NCBI RefSeq assembly: GCF_001010805.1
Contig: NZ_CP011477.1
Coordinates: forward strand, 2,123,001-2,187,000
Direction: 5' to 3'
Length of the DNA stretch: 64,000 nt
Origin: Spongiibacter sp. IMCC21906
GTDB lineage: Bacteria > Pseudomonadota > Gammaproteobacteria > Pseudomonadales > Spongiibacteraceae
The notes beneath the pieces were generated by a model that was not told the origin of the DNA, ran no database searches, and was given only the letters and a program-made list of their open reading frames with translations. Shown here piece after piece: positions 1 to 10,760 of the stretch (positions are counted from its first letter, which is position 1; the number at the start of each line of letters is the position of its first letter). The translations under genes were made by a program, and so were the position numbers.

Positions 1-74
1 CGAACATGTATCCACTGGTCATGTACCCCACGGTATTGCCAATATAAAAAGTGAGTCTGAAGGCTAATCTTTGA

Positions 75-1094
<1,020 letters not shown>

Positions 1095-1254
1095 CAAAGA
1101 ATAGTGCTTATTTCTCAACGCATATCTGCGGCAAACTCGTTATTCTGCTGATCAGCGCAGTCGTATCGCTAAAAGTGAGCTCAACTCCCCAATTGCTTTC
1201 TTAGCGGCAAGCCGGTAGATTGAGCGCCGTTTTTTCATTCTGAGGAGAATACCC

Positions 1255-1872
1255 GTGGAAATCGCCTGTCTTGACCTGGAAGGTGTGCTAATTCCTGAAA
1301 TTTGGATTGATTTTGCCGAGCGCACTGGCATTGAGGCCTTGAAGGCAACCACCCGAGATATTCCCGACTACGACGTGTTGATGCAGCAACGTCTGCGATT
1401 GCTCCATGAAAATGGCTTGGGCTTACCAGATATTCAGGCAGTGATTGCCGATATGAAGCCAATGGACGGCGCCAAAGAGTTTTTGGACTGGCTGCGGGCG
1501 CGTTTTCAGGTGGTGATTCTGTCTGACACTTTTTATGAATTTGCTGCACCGCTGATGGCACAGCTGGGCTGGCCAACACTGTTGTGCCATCGCCTTGAAA
1601 CCGACAACTTGGGTAAAGTGGTGGACTATAAAATCCGTCAGGTTAATCCCAAACGGCAGGCCGTTTTAGCATTGAAAACCCTGTATTACCGCATTATTGC
1701 TGCGGGTGATTCCTATAACGATACGACTATGCTTGCTGAAGCTGACGCCGGAATTTTGTTTAAGGCCCCGGATAACGTTATTAGCGAATTTCCCCAGTTT
1801 CCCGCCGTCCACGATTACGAAGCATTGAAGCTGGAGTTTTTAAAGGCTTCTGATCGCAAGCTCAGCCTATAA
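1255..1872 (+). CDS. thrH: ThrH, bifunctional phosphoserine phosphatase/homoserine phosphotransferase
   Basis: This is a HAD-superfamily enzyme of 205 residues, the usual ThrH length. ThrH dephosphorylates phosphoserine and can transfer phosphate to homoserine. The first HAD motif reads CLDLEGVLIPE, the form typical of ThrH, where the second aspartate of ordinary SerB (DxD) is replaced by glutamate. The later HAD motifs are ILSDTFYEF (about residue 85) and GDSYNDTTML (about residue 150). The start is a GTG at 1255, preceded by a strong ribosome binding site, AGGAG, at about 1242. The 3' end overlaps pabB tail to tail by six bases. Confidence 0.92.
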   Translation: MEIACLDLEGVLIPEIWIDFAERTGIEALKATTRDIPDYDVLMQQRLRLLHENGLGLPDIQAVIADMKPMDGAKEFLDWLRARFQVVILSDTFYEFAAPLMAQLGWPTLLCHRLETDNLGKVVDYKIRQVNPKRQAVLALKTLYYRIIAAGDSYNDTTMLAEADAGILFKAPDNVISEFPQFPAVHDYEALKLEFLKASDRKLSL

Positions 1873-3219
1873 AACGGATTGCGCTGCAAGCGCGTCTAAA
1901 AGGCGGTTGATTTTGGTGTTGGTTTCATCAAATTCTTCCGCCATGTTTGAATCAGCTACAATTCCACCCCCTGCAAAACCTTTAATCTCACCGTTTTCGC
2001 ACACAAAGCTGCGAATCAGGATATTGCTGTCCATTCTGCCATCGGCCGCTAAGTAAAAAACACTGCCGCAGTACAAGCCTCGCTGATGGGGCTCAAGCTC
2101 ACGGATGATTTCCATGGCCCGTTTTTTGGGCGCGCCGGTGATGGAGCCGCCGGGAAAGGCGTCGATTAGCGCGGTAAAAGCACTGGCTTCCGGTTTTAAT
2201 GTGCCGCTGACGGTACTGACTAAGTGATGCACCGTCTCAAAGCTTTGTAGCTCGCAGAGCTTGTCTACTTTAACGCTGCCGGGGCGGCAGTTTTTGCTGA
2301 GGTCGTTACGGATAAGGTCGACGATCATGACATTTTCCGCTCGATTTTTTTCGCTTGCGCCCAAGCTTTCAGCTAGTGCTGTGTCCTTTATCGGATCTGG
2401 ACTTCTGGGCGCGGTCCCTTTAATGGGTTGGCTGAAAATAAGTCCTTGCTTCGCTGCCAGAAAACGTTCGGGTGAGACGCTGAGCACTTGCCCCTGGGGT
2501 AAATTGATATAGGCAGAAAAAGGCGCCGCAGCTTGTTTGCGCAATGCCAGGTACGCCGCCCATGGCTGGCCATGATATTTGGCTGAAAAAGCCCGGCTGA
2601 GGTTAATTTGGTAGCAGTCGCCAGCGTAGATGTAGTCTTGGGTTTTATTGAAGGCTTGTTGGTATTGCTGGATATCGCTATTGCTGGTGAAGGCGCCTGT
2701 CAGTGAGAATTTTGTAAAAACAGAAGGTGGCGTTTGGAGTAATGCGAGAATTTTTTTGATTTTAGCTGGATCGGCCGTGCTTTGGGTGACTAACTCAGTG
2801 CGCTTCAGCTGGTGGTCCACCACCACGACCCAATCATAGATGCCAATAAACAGGGGCGGTAACCCGACAGGGTTGCCTGTGGCGGCTTCGTCTAAATGTA
2901 ACATTTCCCCCACGTCGTAACCCAGATAACCGATGGCACCACCGGAGAAGGGCAGGTCGGGATGCTGGGGCATATCGTTAATGCAGGCCTCGATGTTTGA
3001 TTGTGTAAAAGCCAACTCTTCGCTGAGTGCTTTTGCCTCGCCTGAAACGCGGATATGAAAATGATTGATCGGCTCGGCACTAAATATGTCGTAACGGCCT
3101 TGGTCAGAATATGGCTTTGCGCTATCGAGAAAAACGGCCCCGACCCAGTCATGAAAATGTGAAAATAAATCGCTACTGTCTTTGGTATAGCTCAGTGAAT
3201 AGCGACGAGGCAAAGTCAT
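1867..3219 (-). CDS. pabB: Aminodeoxychorismate synthase component I
   Basis: PabB converts chorismate plus ammonia (from a glutamine amidotransferase partner) to 4-amino-4-deoxychorismate for folate synthesis. The C-terminal chorismate-binding domain is clear: EKNRAENVMIVDLIRNDL, then GGSITGAPKKRAMEII, ending with the GFAGGGIV strand. The open frame extends to a TTG at 3252. I chose the ATG at 3219 (MTLPRRYSL), which gives 450 residues, close to the family's usual length, with GGGA a short distance upstream. Trp-binding anthranilate synthase (TrpE) is a related alternative, but the sequence and the isolated context favour PabB. Confidence 0.9.
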   Translation of the reverse strand: MTLPRRYSLSYTKDSSDLFSHFHDWVGAVFLDSAKPYSDQGRYDIFSAEPINHFHIRVSGEAKALSEELAFTQSNIEACINDMPQHPDLPFSGGAIGYLGYDVGEMLHLDEAATGNPVGLPPLFIGIYDWVVVVDHQLKRTELVTQSTADPAKIKKILALLQTPPSVFTKFSLTGAFTSNSDIQQYQQAFNKTQDYIYAGDCYQINLSRAFSAKYHGQPWAAYLALRKQAAAPFSAYINLPQGQVLSVSPERFLAAKQGLIFSQPIKGTAPRSPDPIKDTALAESLGASEKNRAENVMIVDLIRNDLSKNCRPGSVKVDKLCELQSFETVHHLVSTVSGTLKPEASAFTALIDAFPGGSITGAPKKRAMEIIRELEPHQRGLYCGSVFYLAADGRMDSNILIRSFVCENGEIKGFAGGGIVADSNMAEEFDETNTKINRLLDALAAQSVL

Positions 3220-3975
3220 GGGTAGTTCCCAGTAAAATGAATGGTCTGGCAAATAAGGCGTTTTGTGGATGTTGGGCGCGGTGGAATTTTAGAGTTTGTC
3301 TGAGTGGAAGGCTACCATCGCAGCTCGCTGATATTGCACAAACACAATAGTATCATCGGGTTTTACAAGGCAATGAAGAAAAGCATGATCTATATGTTGG
3401 ATTATATTTAAATTACATCTTGTTGAATATAAAGAAATATTTCAATTATATATCTAATGCTTTCGCTGTAAAAATCTATCCACCGACGCCATCAAAAAAC
3501 ACGTATCGCTTTTACTTAGATCTGAAGCCAGGGTTGCGGGTTATTGCGCTGGGTTATGGCCGCTGGCTACGGCGCTGGATTATATTTGGCACACATAATT
3601 GCCATGCAGGCTAGCTTGCAACCCACTAACAAAGCGCCGATACAGCAACGAACAGCCTGAATGCACCCGATCTGAAACCGCATAGGCGGGGTGCGCGAAT
3701 ATGTTGGTGGAGAAATTTCAGGGCTATAAAGCGATTTATCGGCAATTTTGTTTTAAAATCAGCCCCCTTAATTGAACAGCGGCTTTTTTAGTTCGCTGAG
3801 AAAACTCAATTTTTGACTGATGCCCCGATACAAGGGGCACATGGAATGGGCATGTTGTTCAGCCCCCATTCTTGTGAAGTGCGTTAGCTGAGCTGCACAG
3901 CCGATAGCGCCTTCACGTATAATTCACGGCCGACAACAGGCCTTAAAGATCACTGAAACGACAGGTAGTAGACGC
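3220..3975. other. Long intergenic region upstream of the methylmalonyl-CoA mutase gene
   Basis: About 755 bases without a convincing gene. The only open frame, at 3420-3614 on the plus strand, encodes 64 residues with no recognisable domain, no clear ribosome binding site and odd composition, so I do not call it. The stretch from 3380 to 3480 is AT-rich. I saw no cobalamin riboswitch signature, although the downstream enzyme uses B12. A candidate promoter near the 3' end is listed separately. Confidence 0.6.
3894..3923 (+). promoter_or_regulatory. Candidate sigma-70 promoter for methylmalonyl-CoA mutase
   Basis: A perfect TATAAT lies at 3918-3923. A four-of-six match to TTGACA (TGCACA, 3894-3899) lies 18 bases upstream. 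Transcription would begin about 45 bases before the mutase ATG at 3976. This is assigned by eye only. Confidence 0.4.
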
Positions 3976-6135
3976 ATGGCGGATTATAAAGCTCCACAAT
4001 CCTCGGTAGACGAATGGAAAACCCTTGCTAACAAGACGCTGGAAAAATCCGGTAAAAGTCTGGATGACCTGACTTGGCATACCCCAGAAGGCATCGACGT
4101 TAAACCTTTGTACACTCAAGAAGATATCGAAAACCTGCCTTATACCAACACCTTGCCCGGTTTGGAGCCGTTTATTCGCGGCCCTCAGCCCACCATGTAT
4201 GCGGGTCGGCCCTGGACTATTCGCCAGTACGCGGGCTTTTCTACTGCAGAAGAATCCAATGCTTTTTACCGCAAGGCGCTGGCCGCTGGTGGTCAGGGCG
4301 TATCCGTTGCCTTTGACCTTGCTACCCACCGTGGTTATGACTCAGACCATCCGCGGGTAACCGGTGATGTGGGTAAAGCGGGCGTGGCTATCGATTCCGT
4401 TGAGGATATGAAAATTCTGTTTGACGGCATTCCGTTGGATAAGGTTTCGGTATCCATGACCATGAACGGCGCCGTGTTGCCTGTGTTGGCGGGCTATATC
4501 GTTGCTGCAGAAGAGCAGGGCGTTAATCAGGATCAACTGTCTGGCACCATTCAGAACGATATCCTCAAAGAGTTTATGGTTCGTAACACCTATATTTACC
4601 CGCCGTTGCCCTCGATGAAAATCATTGGCGATATTATCGCCTTTGCATCGGACAATATGCCCAAGTTCAACACCATCTCTATTTCTGGCTACCATATTCA
4701 AGAAGCTGGTGCCGATGCGGCATTGGAGTTGGCGTATACCCTGGCCGACGGTAAGGAATATATCCGCACCGCCACCAATGCGGGCTTGGACATTGATAAA
4801 TTTGCGGGCCGCCTGTCCTTTTTCTGGGGCATTGGCATGAACTTCTACATGGAAATCGCCAAAATGCGAGCGGCACGCTTGCTATGGGCCGAGATCGTGT
4901 CTGAGTTTGAGCCCAAAAATCCCCGTTCAAAAATGCTCCGTACCCACAGCCAAACCTCGGGCTGGTCACTGACCGAACAAGACCCCTACAACAACATCGT
5001 TCGTACCACGATCGAAGCGATGGCTGCTGTGTTTGGTGGTACCCAGTCCTTGCACACTAACGCCTTGGACGAAGCCATTGCGCTGCCAACCCAATTTTCT
5101 TCACGTATCGCCCGTAACACCCAGTTGGTGATTCAAGAAGAAACGGGCATCACCAAAGTAGCGGATCCCTGGGGCGGCTCTTACATGATGGAATCGCTGA
5201 CCAAGCAGATTGCCGACCGTGCCCGTGAGCTGATTGCCGAAGTGGAAGAAAAGGGCGGCATGGCCAAAGCCATTGAAACCGGCCTGCCTAAACTGCGCAT
5301 TGAAGAATCTGCTGCACGCAAACAAGCCCGTATCGACCGGGGCGAAGACGTGATTGTTGGGGTGAACAAATACATCCTCGATGAAGAGCAAGATGTTGAA
5401 GTCTTAAACATTGATAACGAAGCGGTGCGTAAATCGCAGGTTGCCGCGTTAGAGCGTATTCGTGCCAATCGCGACGAGAAAGCGGTTGAAGATGCACTGG
5501 AAGCAATCTATCAATGTGCTGTAAGTGGCGAAGGTAACTTATTGGATTTAGCCGTAAAAGCGACTCGCGTTCGTGCAACAGTCGGGGAAATTTCCTTTGC
5601 GATGGAACGTGAGTTTGGCCGTTTTAATGCCCAGTCTCAAACCGTGTCTGGCGTTTACGGCAGTGCCTTCCAGGACGACGAGAACTGGCAGGGCATTTCT
5701 GGCGATATCGACACCTTCGTTGAAAAACACGGTCGCCGTCCTCGCATGCTGGTTTGCAAAATGGGGCAAGATGGTCATGACCGCGGCGCAAAAGTTATCG
5801 CCACCGCCTTTGCCGATGTAGGTTTTGATATCGACTTGTCACCGATGTTTTCAACGCCAGAAGAAGTCGCCAAGCAAGCGGTAGAAAACGACGTGCATGT
5901 AGTCGGGGTGTCTTCTCAAGCGGCCGGTCACAAAACATTGGTGCCGGCATTGATTGAAGAACTCAAGAAAGCGGGCGCCGACGATATTATCGTTATTGCC
6001 GGTGGGGTAATTCCTCGTCCGGATTATGATTTCTTGTATGAAGCCGGTGTCAAAGGCATCTTTGGTCCCGGCACCAAGATTCCCCTCGCAGCTCGTGGCG
6101 TATTGGACGCTATCAACGAAGCCTACAAGGGCTAA
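3976..6135 (+). CDS. scpA: Methylmalonyl-CoA mutase (catalytic chain with B12-binding domain)
   Basis: The protein isomerises (R)-methylmalonyl-CoA and succinyl-CoA through an adenosylcobalamin radical mechanism. At 719 residues it has both domains of the catalytic chain. The N-terminal TIM-barrel substrate domain includes [18 protein letters not shown] and [12 protein letters not shown]. The C-terminal cobalamin-binding domain carries the DxHxxG base-off motif in [12 protein letters not shown] (about residue 595), with the GGVIPRPDY loop near 675. It sits directly upstream of meaB, the dedicated G-protein chaperone, which supports the assignment. No small-subunit gene (mutA) is adjacent, so it probably works as a homodimer like E. 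coli Sbm. Confidence 0.95.
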   Translation: MADYKAPQSSVDEWKTLANKTLEKSGKSLDDLTWHTPEGIDVKPLYTQEDIENLPYTNTLPGLEPFIRGPQPTMYAGRPWTIRQYAGFSTAEESNAFYRKALAAGGQGVSVAFDLATHRGYDSDHPRVTGDVGKAGVAIDSVEDMKILFDGIPLDKVSVSMTMNGAVLPVLAGYIVAAEEQGVNQDQLSGTIQNDILKEFMVRNTYIYPPLPSMKIIGDIIAFASDNMPKFNTISISGYHIQEAGADAALELAYTLADGKEYIRTATNAGLDIDKFAGRLSFFWGIGMNFYMEIAKMRAARLLWAEIVSEFEPKNPRSKMLRTHSQTSGWSLTEQDPYNNIVRTTIEAMAAVFGGTQSLHTNALDEAIALPTQFSSRIARNTQLVIQEETGITKVADPWGGSYMMESLTKQIADRARELIAEVEEKGGMAKAIETGLPKLRIEESAARKQARIDRGEDVIVGVNKYILDEEQDVEVLNIDNEAVRKSQVAALERIRANRDEKAVEDALEAIYQCAVSGEGNLLDLAVKATRVRATVGEISFAMEREFGRFNAQSQTVSGVYGSAFQDDENWQGISGDIDTFVEKHGRRPRMLVCKMGQDGHDRGAKVIATAFADVGFDIDLSPMFSTPEEVAKQAVENDVHVVGVSSQAAGHKTLVPALIEELKKAGADDIIVIAGGVIPRPDYDFLYEAGVKGIFGPGTKIPLAARGVLDAINEAYKG

Positions 6136-6146
6136 TCTCCTCGCAA

Positions 6147-7151
6147 ATGGCGGCTTCCACTGAAGCCGCCTTCGGCATGGCCAATATGATTGATACCCAA
6201 GCATTAAGAGACGGTAACCCCCGTGCTCTTGCCAAGGCCATTACCTTGGTAGAAAGCAAAAACCTGGCGCACCGGGGCCAAGCGCAAGCATTGCTCGAAG
6301 AGGTTTTACCTTATTCAGGCAATAGCATTCGCATTGGCATCACCGGAATTCCTGGTGTGGGCAAATCGACCTTTATCGAAGCCTTTGGTCTGTACCTATT
6401 GGAGCAGGGTAAACGGGTGGCGGTACTGGCGGTAGACCCGAGTTCGCCCATTGCTGGTGGCTCTATTTTGGGTGACAAAACCCGAATGGAAATGCTGTCC
6501 CGCAGCCGCGATGCGTTTATCCGGCCCTCGCCCTCAGAAGGTTCACTGGGCGGCGTCGCCCTTAAAACCCGCGAAACTATGCTGCTCTGCGAGGCGGCAG
6601 GCTACGATGTGATTTTGGTTGAAACCGTTGGGGTAGGGCAATCTGAGTACGAAGTGGCCAGCATGGTCGACTTTTTTATGGTGCTGATGCTGCCCAATGC
6701 CGGTGATGAATTACAGGGCATCAAGAAAGGCATTATGGAGTTGGCAGATGCGTTGGTGATTAACAAAGCCGACGGTGAAAGCCTGAATTACGCTGAACAA
6801 ACCCGGCGCCATTATCAAAATGCCCTGCACCTGTTGCGGCACACCAGTTTTTGGACGCCTCAAGTGCTAACCTGCTCGTCATTAAAAAATGAAAATATCG
6901 AAGCCGTTTGGGGCATGATCAGTGGCTTTCAAATAGATGCCACCAAAAATGGTTCGCTGCAGGACAAGCGTGCCCGCCAAGCCCGGGAGTGGATGAACAA
7001 ACTACTCCACGGCATGCTGGATTTAAAACTGAAGGAAAACCCTGAGGTAAAAGCCTTATTGCCAGAGCTGAATCAAAAAGTGATGGAAGGGCAAACAACG
7101 CCTTATGTGGCAGCCCAAACCTTAATTAATTTGTTGTTTAAGGCGACCTAG
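6147..7151 (+). CDS. meaB: MeaB/ArgK-type GTPase, methylmalonyl-CoA mutase chaperone
   Basis: This is a SIMIBI-class P-loop GTPase that gates cofactor loading and protects methylmalonyl-CoA mutase. The Walker A motif is GIPGVGKST at about residues 70-78. The family signatures AVDPSSP and GVGQSE follow, and NKADGE serves as the base-recognition motif. The gene starts 11 bases after the mutase stop, so the two form an operon. In-frame ATGs at 6177 and 6186 could be the true start, because the residues before them are not family-like and no good ribosome binding site precedes 6147. Confidence 0.93.
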   Translation: MAASTEAAFGMANMIDTQALRDGNPRALAKAITLVESKNLAHRGQAQALLEEVLPYSGNSIRIGITGIPGVGKSTFIEAFGLYLLEQGKRVAVLAVDPSSPIAGGSILGDKTRMEMLSRSRDAFIRPSPSEGSLGGVALKTRETMLLCEAAGYDVILVETVGVGQSEYEVASMVDFFMVLMLPNAGDELQGIKKGIMELADALVINKADGESLNYAEQTRRHYQNALHLLRHTSFWTPQVLTCSSLKNENIEAVWGMISGFQIDATKNGSLQDKRARQAREWMNKLLHGMLDLKLKENPEVKALLPELNQKVMEGQTTPYVAAQTLINLLFKAT

Positions 7152-7152
7152 C

Positions 7153-7620
7153 ATGGCCAATACCGCGATGGACGAGTTTATCGCCCAATATCTTCCCAGT
7201 GCTCAGTTTATGCAGCTGGAAGTGGATGCCTACAATGGCAAATCCTTGCATTTAAAAGCGCCACTGGGTCCCAATATCAACGACAAGAACACCGCCTTTG
7301 GCGGTAGTATTTATTGTGTGTCGGTTATGGCCTGCTGGGGCATGGTGTATATGCGTTGTGTCGACTATGGTCTAGACCCGGATATCGTGATCGCCAAGGC
7401 TGAAATAGAGTACTTGAAGCCCGTGACGGGCGACATTCTGGCTAAAAGCCTTGAAGCAGATGAAAACCGCTGGAATGATTTTTTTAGCCGTTACGAGGAG
7501 CGCGGCCGGGCCAGAATGGCGCTGAGTTCAGAGGTTCATGTTAACGGCGAGCTGGCGGTTAAATTCTCAGGCAACTACGCCATTATTGGTGAAAAAAGCC
7601 GTGACTCGGGTATTAAATAG
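7153..7620 (+). CDS. Hotdog-fold thioesterase of the YiiD C-terminal type
   Basis: A 155-residue protein resembling the thioesterase domain found at the C-terminus of YiiD-like proteins. The hotdog helix region reads NTAFGGSIYCVSVMACWG, followed by a KAEIEYLKPVTGDI strand. It starts one base after the meaB stop and is therefore probably co-transcribed with the mutase and MeaB. That hints at a role in hydrolysing acyl-CoA esters of propionate or methylmalonate metabolism, but the substrate is inference. The 3' end overlaps the convergent gene by eight bases. Confidence 0.75.
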   Translation: MANTAMDEFIAQYLPSAQFMQLEVDAYNGKSLHLKAPLGPNINDKNTAFGGSIYCVSVMACWGMVYMRCVDYGLDPDIVIAKAEIEYLKPVTGDILAKSLEADENRWNDFFSRYEERGRARMALSSEVHVNGELAVKFSGNYAIIGEKSRDSGIK

Positions 7621-9412
7621 CGCCGATTCCTTCAATAATCCGCACCGTTTTTAATAATTCTGCGGGTTTGAAAATGGGCGCGGAGCAACGTTTGGCATTG
7701 CAAACAAAAGCAGCGCTTCGCTCAAGCACAGGGTATTCCACGTCGTGTCGGGGCAGCTTGCCTTGGTTACGATCCCACCATTCAATACGGCGGTAGCGCG
7801 GCACCACTTGCAGGGCTTTGTCATAAAGTGCCTGGGCACGGGAGTCTGTTTTTGAGCCAACAATGGTCAAATGTAATGGCTCAGTGGCCAGCTCTTGGTC
7901 GGCGAGTAAAATACCCGGTTCGGTAAACTGCGCGTCTACTATTGCTGGTTGGACCAGATAACGGAGTGCCTGCTCAGCTAATTTTCGGTCTTGGCTTCGC
8001 CCACCAACCTGAAACAATCGATTAGCGGTTCTGGCCAGCTGAATATTTTCCGCCAGATCAACATGGAGCTTTAACGGTGACTCACTCGCTTGGCTCATCG
8101 CAGCAACACCGGCTTCAAGCTTAGCTACCAGTTTAACGTCTATTGCATCGGCGACATTTTGGGCCCGACGTAACCAGACCGGGGCAGTACTGATTTCATA
8201 AAGATCCAAAAACGCTTCTATTACCGCCACGTTATCGCTGAGAAATAGCGTTGGTTCCGTTTCTTGTTGATGGAAGAAACTGCCGTTTTTGTGCTGCCTG
8301 TTGCTGAGCAACCACTGCGACGTTTTCAAGGCTTGATCCCGATAAGCGGCGCTGCCGGTAGCCCGATATAGCCACGCTAACGCTGACACCATGCTGGCAT
8401 TGCTATTGGTGTAGCGCTTTTTGTCTATTCGGGGAATACCCAGCTTTCTTCGGGCGTTATTTTGTAGCGCAAAATACGCCGTTGCTTTCTTACCTTGAAT
8501 TAAGTCGGCATCCTGACTGTTGAAATATCCAGCGTTGTCGTCTTTCAAAAACCGGTTGACGTAGTGAAGGGTATTTTTTGCGGCGCGGAGGTACTGTTCA
8601 TTCTGGCTTGCCATATAGGCTTGGGTATAGAGCCGAATATAGCGAGTTTGGCTGCGCATAATTTTTTCAAAATGCGGATGCTGCCAATCACCATGGGTGG
8701 AGTACTGATAGAAGCCATACCACACAGGGTCTTGCAGGTTTAGCGCGCCTTGTAACGTGCGGTTGAGCCTCTGCCATTCGGCTTTGTCACCGTTGTAGCC
8801 TTGGTTGAGGGCGTATTCAACACTGCCATCATCAAGAAACTTCATCGGAATTTTTAAACCACCATGAACCGGATCGGCGGCGGCTTTGTGTTTGGCGATG
8901 AGTACTTTGCGATCTTGCTCACGCAGTTTTCCATGTACCTTGTCGCTATTTTCGATATGAACTTGGCGCTCGGGACTGGGATCACGAACAATCGCCGCGA
9001 GCAATGCTGTCATATTATCGGGGGAAATGTAGCCAGCTCGTTTGACGATCTCCTCACCATCGGCATTGAAGACAATGGTTGCGGGCCAACCCCAAGCACG
9101 AAATCGCGCAGCAAGGCCGGGATTGGCATCGTGGTCGACTTTTACAGGAATATAATGCGCTGCAATCGCGGCGGCAATTTTGGGATCAGAGTAAGTGCGT
9201 TGGTCCATGACATGGCACCAATGGCACCACACTGCCTCAAGGTTCAGCAGAATAAATTTGCCATCTCGCTTAGCTTGCGTAAATAAATCTGAGTGCCATG
9301 GTTGCCAAGGGATTAAATTTTCCGTGCTTTTATCACTGGCTTTAAGGCTGAGGGGTAGATACAGCAGCAATAGCAGTACGGCAAGATGTAAAAGGCTGGG
9401 ATTTGATTTCAT
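7613..9412 (-). CDS. Exported DUF255/thioredoxin-domain protein (YyaL-like)
   Basis: About 599 residues from the ATG at 9412; an upstream TTG at 9427 is also in frame but less likely. A hydrophobic leader (LLHLAVLLLLLYLPLSL) indicates a signal peptide. It is followed by a thioredoxin-like DUF255 domain with the active-site pair CHWC in AVWCHWCHVMD and the cis-proline region GWPATIVFN. The long C-terminal part resembles the alpha/alpha barrel of the YyaL/spermatogenesis-associated-protein-20 family. The biochemical function of this family is not established. It probably acts in the periplasm, judging by the leader peptide. Confidence 0.75.
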   Translation of the reverse strand: MKSNPSLLHLAVLLLLLYLPLSLKASDKSTENLIPWQPWHSDLFTQAKRDGKFILLNLEAVWCHWCHVMDQRTYSDPKIAAAIAAHYIPVKVDHDANPGLAARFRAWGWPATIVFNADGEEIVKRAGYISPDNMTALLAAIVRDPSPERQVHIENSDKVHGKLREQDRKVLIAKHKAAADPVHGGLKIPMKFLDDGSVEYALNQGYNGDKAEWQRLNRTLQGALNLQDPVWYGFYQYSTHGDWQHPHFEKIMRSQTRYIRLYTQAYMASQNEQYLRAAKNTLHYVNRFLKDDNAGYFNSQDADLIQGKKATAYFALQNNARRKLGIPRIDKKRYTNSNASMVSALAWLYRATGSAAYRDQALKTSQWLLSNRQHKNGSFFHQQETEPTLFLSDNVAVIEAFLDLYEISTAPVWLRRAQNVADAIDVKLVAKLEAGVAAMSQASESPLKLHVDLAENIQLARTANRLFQVGGRSQDRKLAEQALRYLVQPAIVDAQFTEPGILLADQELATEPLHLTIVGSKTDSRAQALYDKALQVVPRYRRIEWWDRNQGKLPRHDVEYPVLERSAAFVCNAKRCSAPIFKPAELLKTVRIIEGIGAI

Positions 9413-9535
9413 AGCCAGTATACGCAAAGTAGCTTGCTACCGATGATGGGGCAAAAGCACAGGCAAACAAACTTTAGCGCAATTCGTTCTTGCTATGCCT
9501 GCCCGGCGGCAGTGGCCCCGTCGAGCTAAGCGCTT

Positions 9536-10747
9536 TTATAGCTGAACAGCTGGCTCGGAATCTTTATATAAAAACTTCTCTAAAGAGGTCTTTTCTCGCA
9601 TGCCATCCCGATAGCCTAAATCAATCAGTTTGCCGCAGTATTCCGGGGTAAAGAGCAAATAACTGGCAATGCTGGTGCCACCGCCGCTGCTACCGGTGCG
9701 GCTGAGAAAAATCCGCAGGCTTCTTGGCAATTCTTTAATGTGGTCGTCGGCGATGCGATCTATATCCTCGCTGGGACTGACTACCAAGCATTGAATAGGG
9801 ATTAACTCCCGACCCATCAGTTCTATAGCATCCTCGGGCACCAAGCGCAGTAGTTCATTAATACGTTCAAGCCGTTCGATATCCGTTTCAATACTGTCGA
9901 TAAAGGCGCTGTTTAATAGCTGTCCTAAAATCTGTCCAAAGGCAGGGGAGTGCACGGGTTTTGGTGGATGGTGATATTCTTTGCGATGGCCATTAGCAGG
10001 GATAACCAGCACTCGGTGTGCCCCTAAATGAATCGCGGGGCTAATTGGTGTGAGTTGGCGCAGGGCGCCGTCACCATAATAATATCGTCCCACTTTGGTG
10101 GGCGGGAAAATGGTCGGGATGGCGCTGGACGCCATGAGGTGTTGCAACTGAATCGGGGTGGCCAAACCCTGTCGGCGCCAGCGCTGCCAACCTGCATGCT
10201 GGGGGCCGCCTTGGAAAAAGGTCTCTGACATCCCCAAGGTGTAATTCATCGCTGTTAAACATAGCGCATCAAGATGGCCCTGCTGAATATTGCGGCCTAT
10301 TTTATCGAAGTCGATATTGGCTTTAAGCAAGTCGCGCAAGGGCGAATTTTCTAGCAAGGCCACCGGGCGGCCCACGGCGATACCGGCGTTAAATAACGAC
10401 ATGGTCAGCCGGATCACATTACGGATAACACCCAGCACATCTGCTCGATAAATTTTGTCCGTGCTGAGGTTAGCCCAAAGTGTTTCAAGCTTATTGGCAG
10501 TACCAACAAAGTCATCCGCCCCGGCGGCCATAGAGACTGCATTAATAGCGCCGGCTGAGGTGCCCGCCATAATCTGAAAGGGATTGCCTTGCCGATCGCC
10601 ATGTATCTCCGCTAATGCTTTTAACACCCCCACTTGGTAAGCGGCGCGGGCACCGCCACCGGGCAGCACCATGGCAGTATTGGAGCGTAGCGCGGTATCT
10701 GCCATGGCTTCGCGGGGGGAGCTAAGAGTGTGTTCTGACCGCTTCAT
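9536..10747 (-). CDS. Patatin-like phospholipase
   Basis: A 403-residue patatin-family serine hydrolase. The oxyanion motif is PGGGARAAYQVG, the nucleophile elbow is GTSAG (with the catalytic serine), and the catalytic aspartate lies in YYGDGALRQ, so the Ser-Asp dyad is complete. The open frame reaches 10828 and would overlap ppsR. The ATG at 10747, with GGATAG a few bases upstream, gives a clean start 13 bases after the ppsR stop. It is likely co-transcribed with ppsR. The lipid substrate cannot be told from sequence, and no signal peptide is obvious. Confidence 0.85.
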   Translation of the reverse strand: MKRSEHTLSSPREAMADTALRSNTAMVLPGGGARAAYQVGVLKALAEIHGDRQGNPFQIMAGTSAGAINAVSMAAGADDFVGTANKLETLWANLSTDKIYRADVLGVIRNVIRLTMSLFNAGIAVGRPVALLENSPLRDLLKANIDFDKIGRNIQQGHLDALCLTAMNYTLGMSETFFQGGPQHAGWQRWRRQGLATPIQLQHLMASSAIPTIFPPTKVGRYYYGDGALRQLTPISPAIHLGAHRVLVIPANGHRKEYHHPPKPVHSPAFGQILGQLLNSAFIDSIETDIERLERINELLRLVPEDAIELMGRELIPIQCLVVSPSEDIDRIADDHIKELPRSLRIFLSRTGSSGGGTSIASYLLFTPEYCGKLIDLGYRDGMREKTSLEKFLYKDSEPAVQL

Positions 10748-10760
10748 TGTCGCGCTATCC

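Noticed and set aside
3420-3614. 64-residue ORF in the leader of the methylmalonyl-CoA mutase gene
   Set aside because: No domain, no convincing ribosome binding site, and low-complexity AT-rich start.
3253-3975. Possible cobalamin riboswitch before the B12-dependent mutase
   Set aside because: No B12-box-like conserved core was seen, and mutase genes are not the usual targets.
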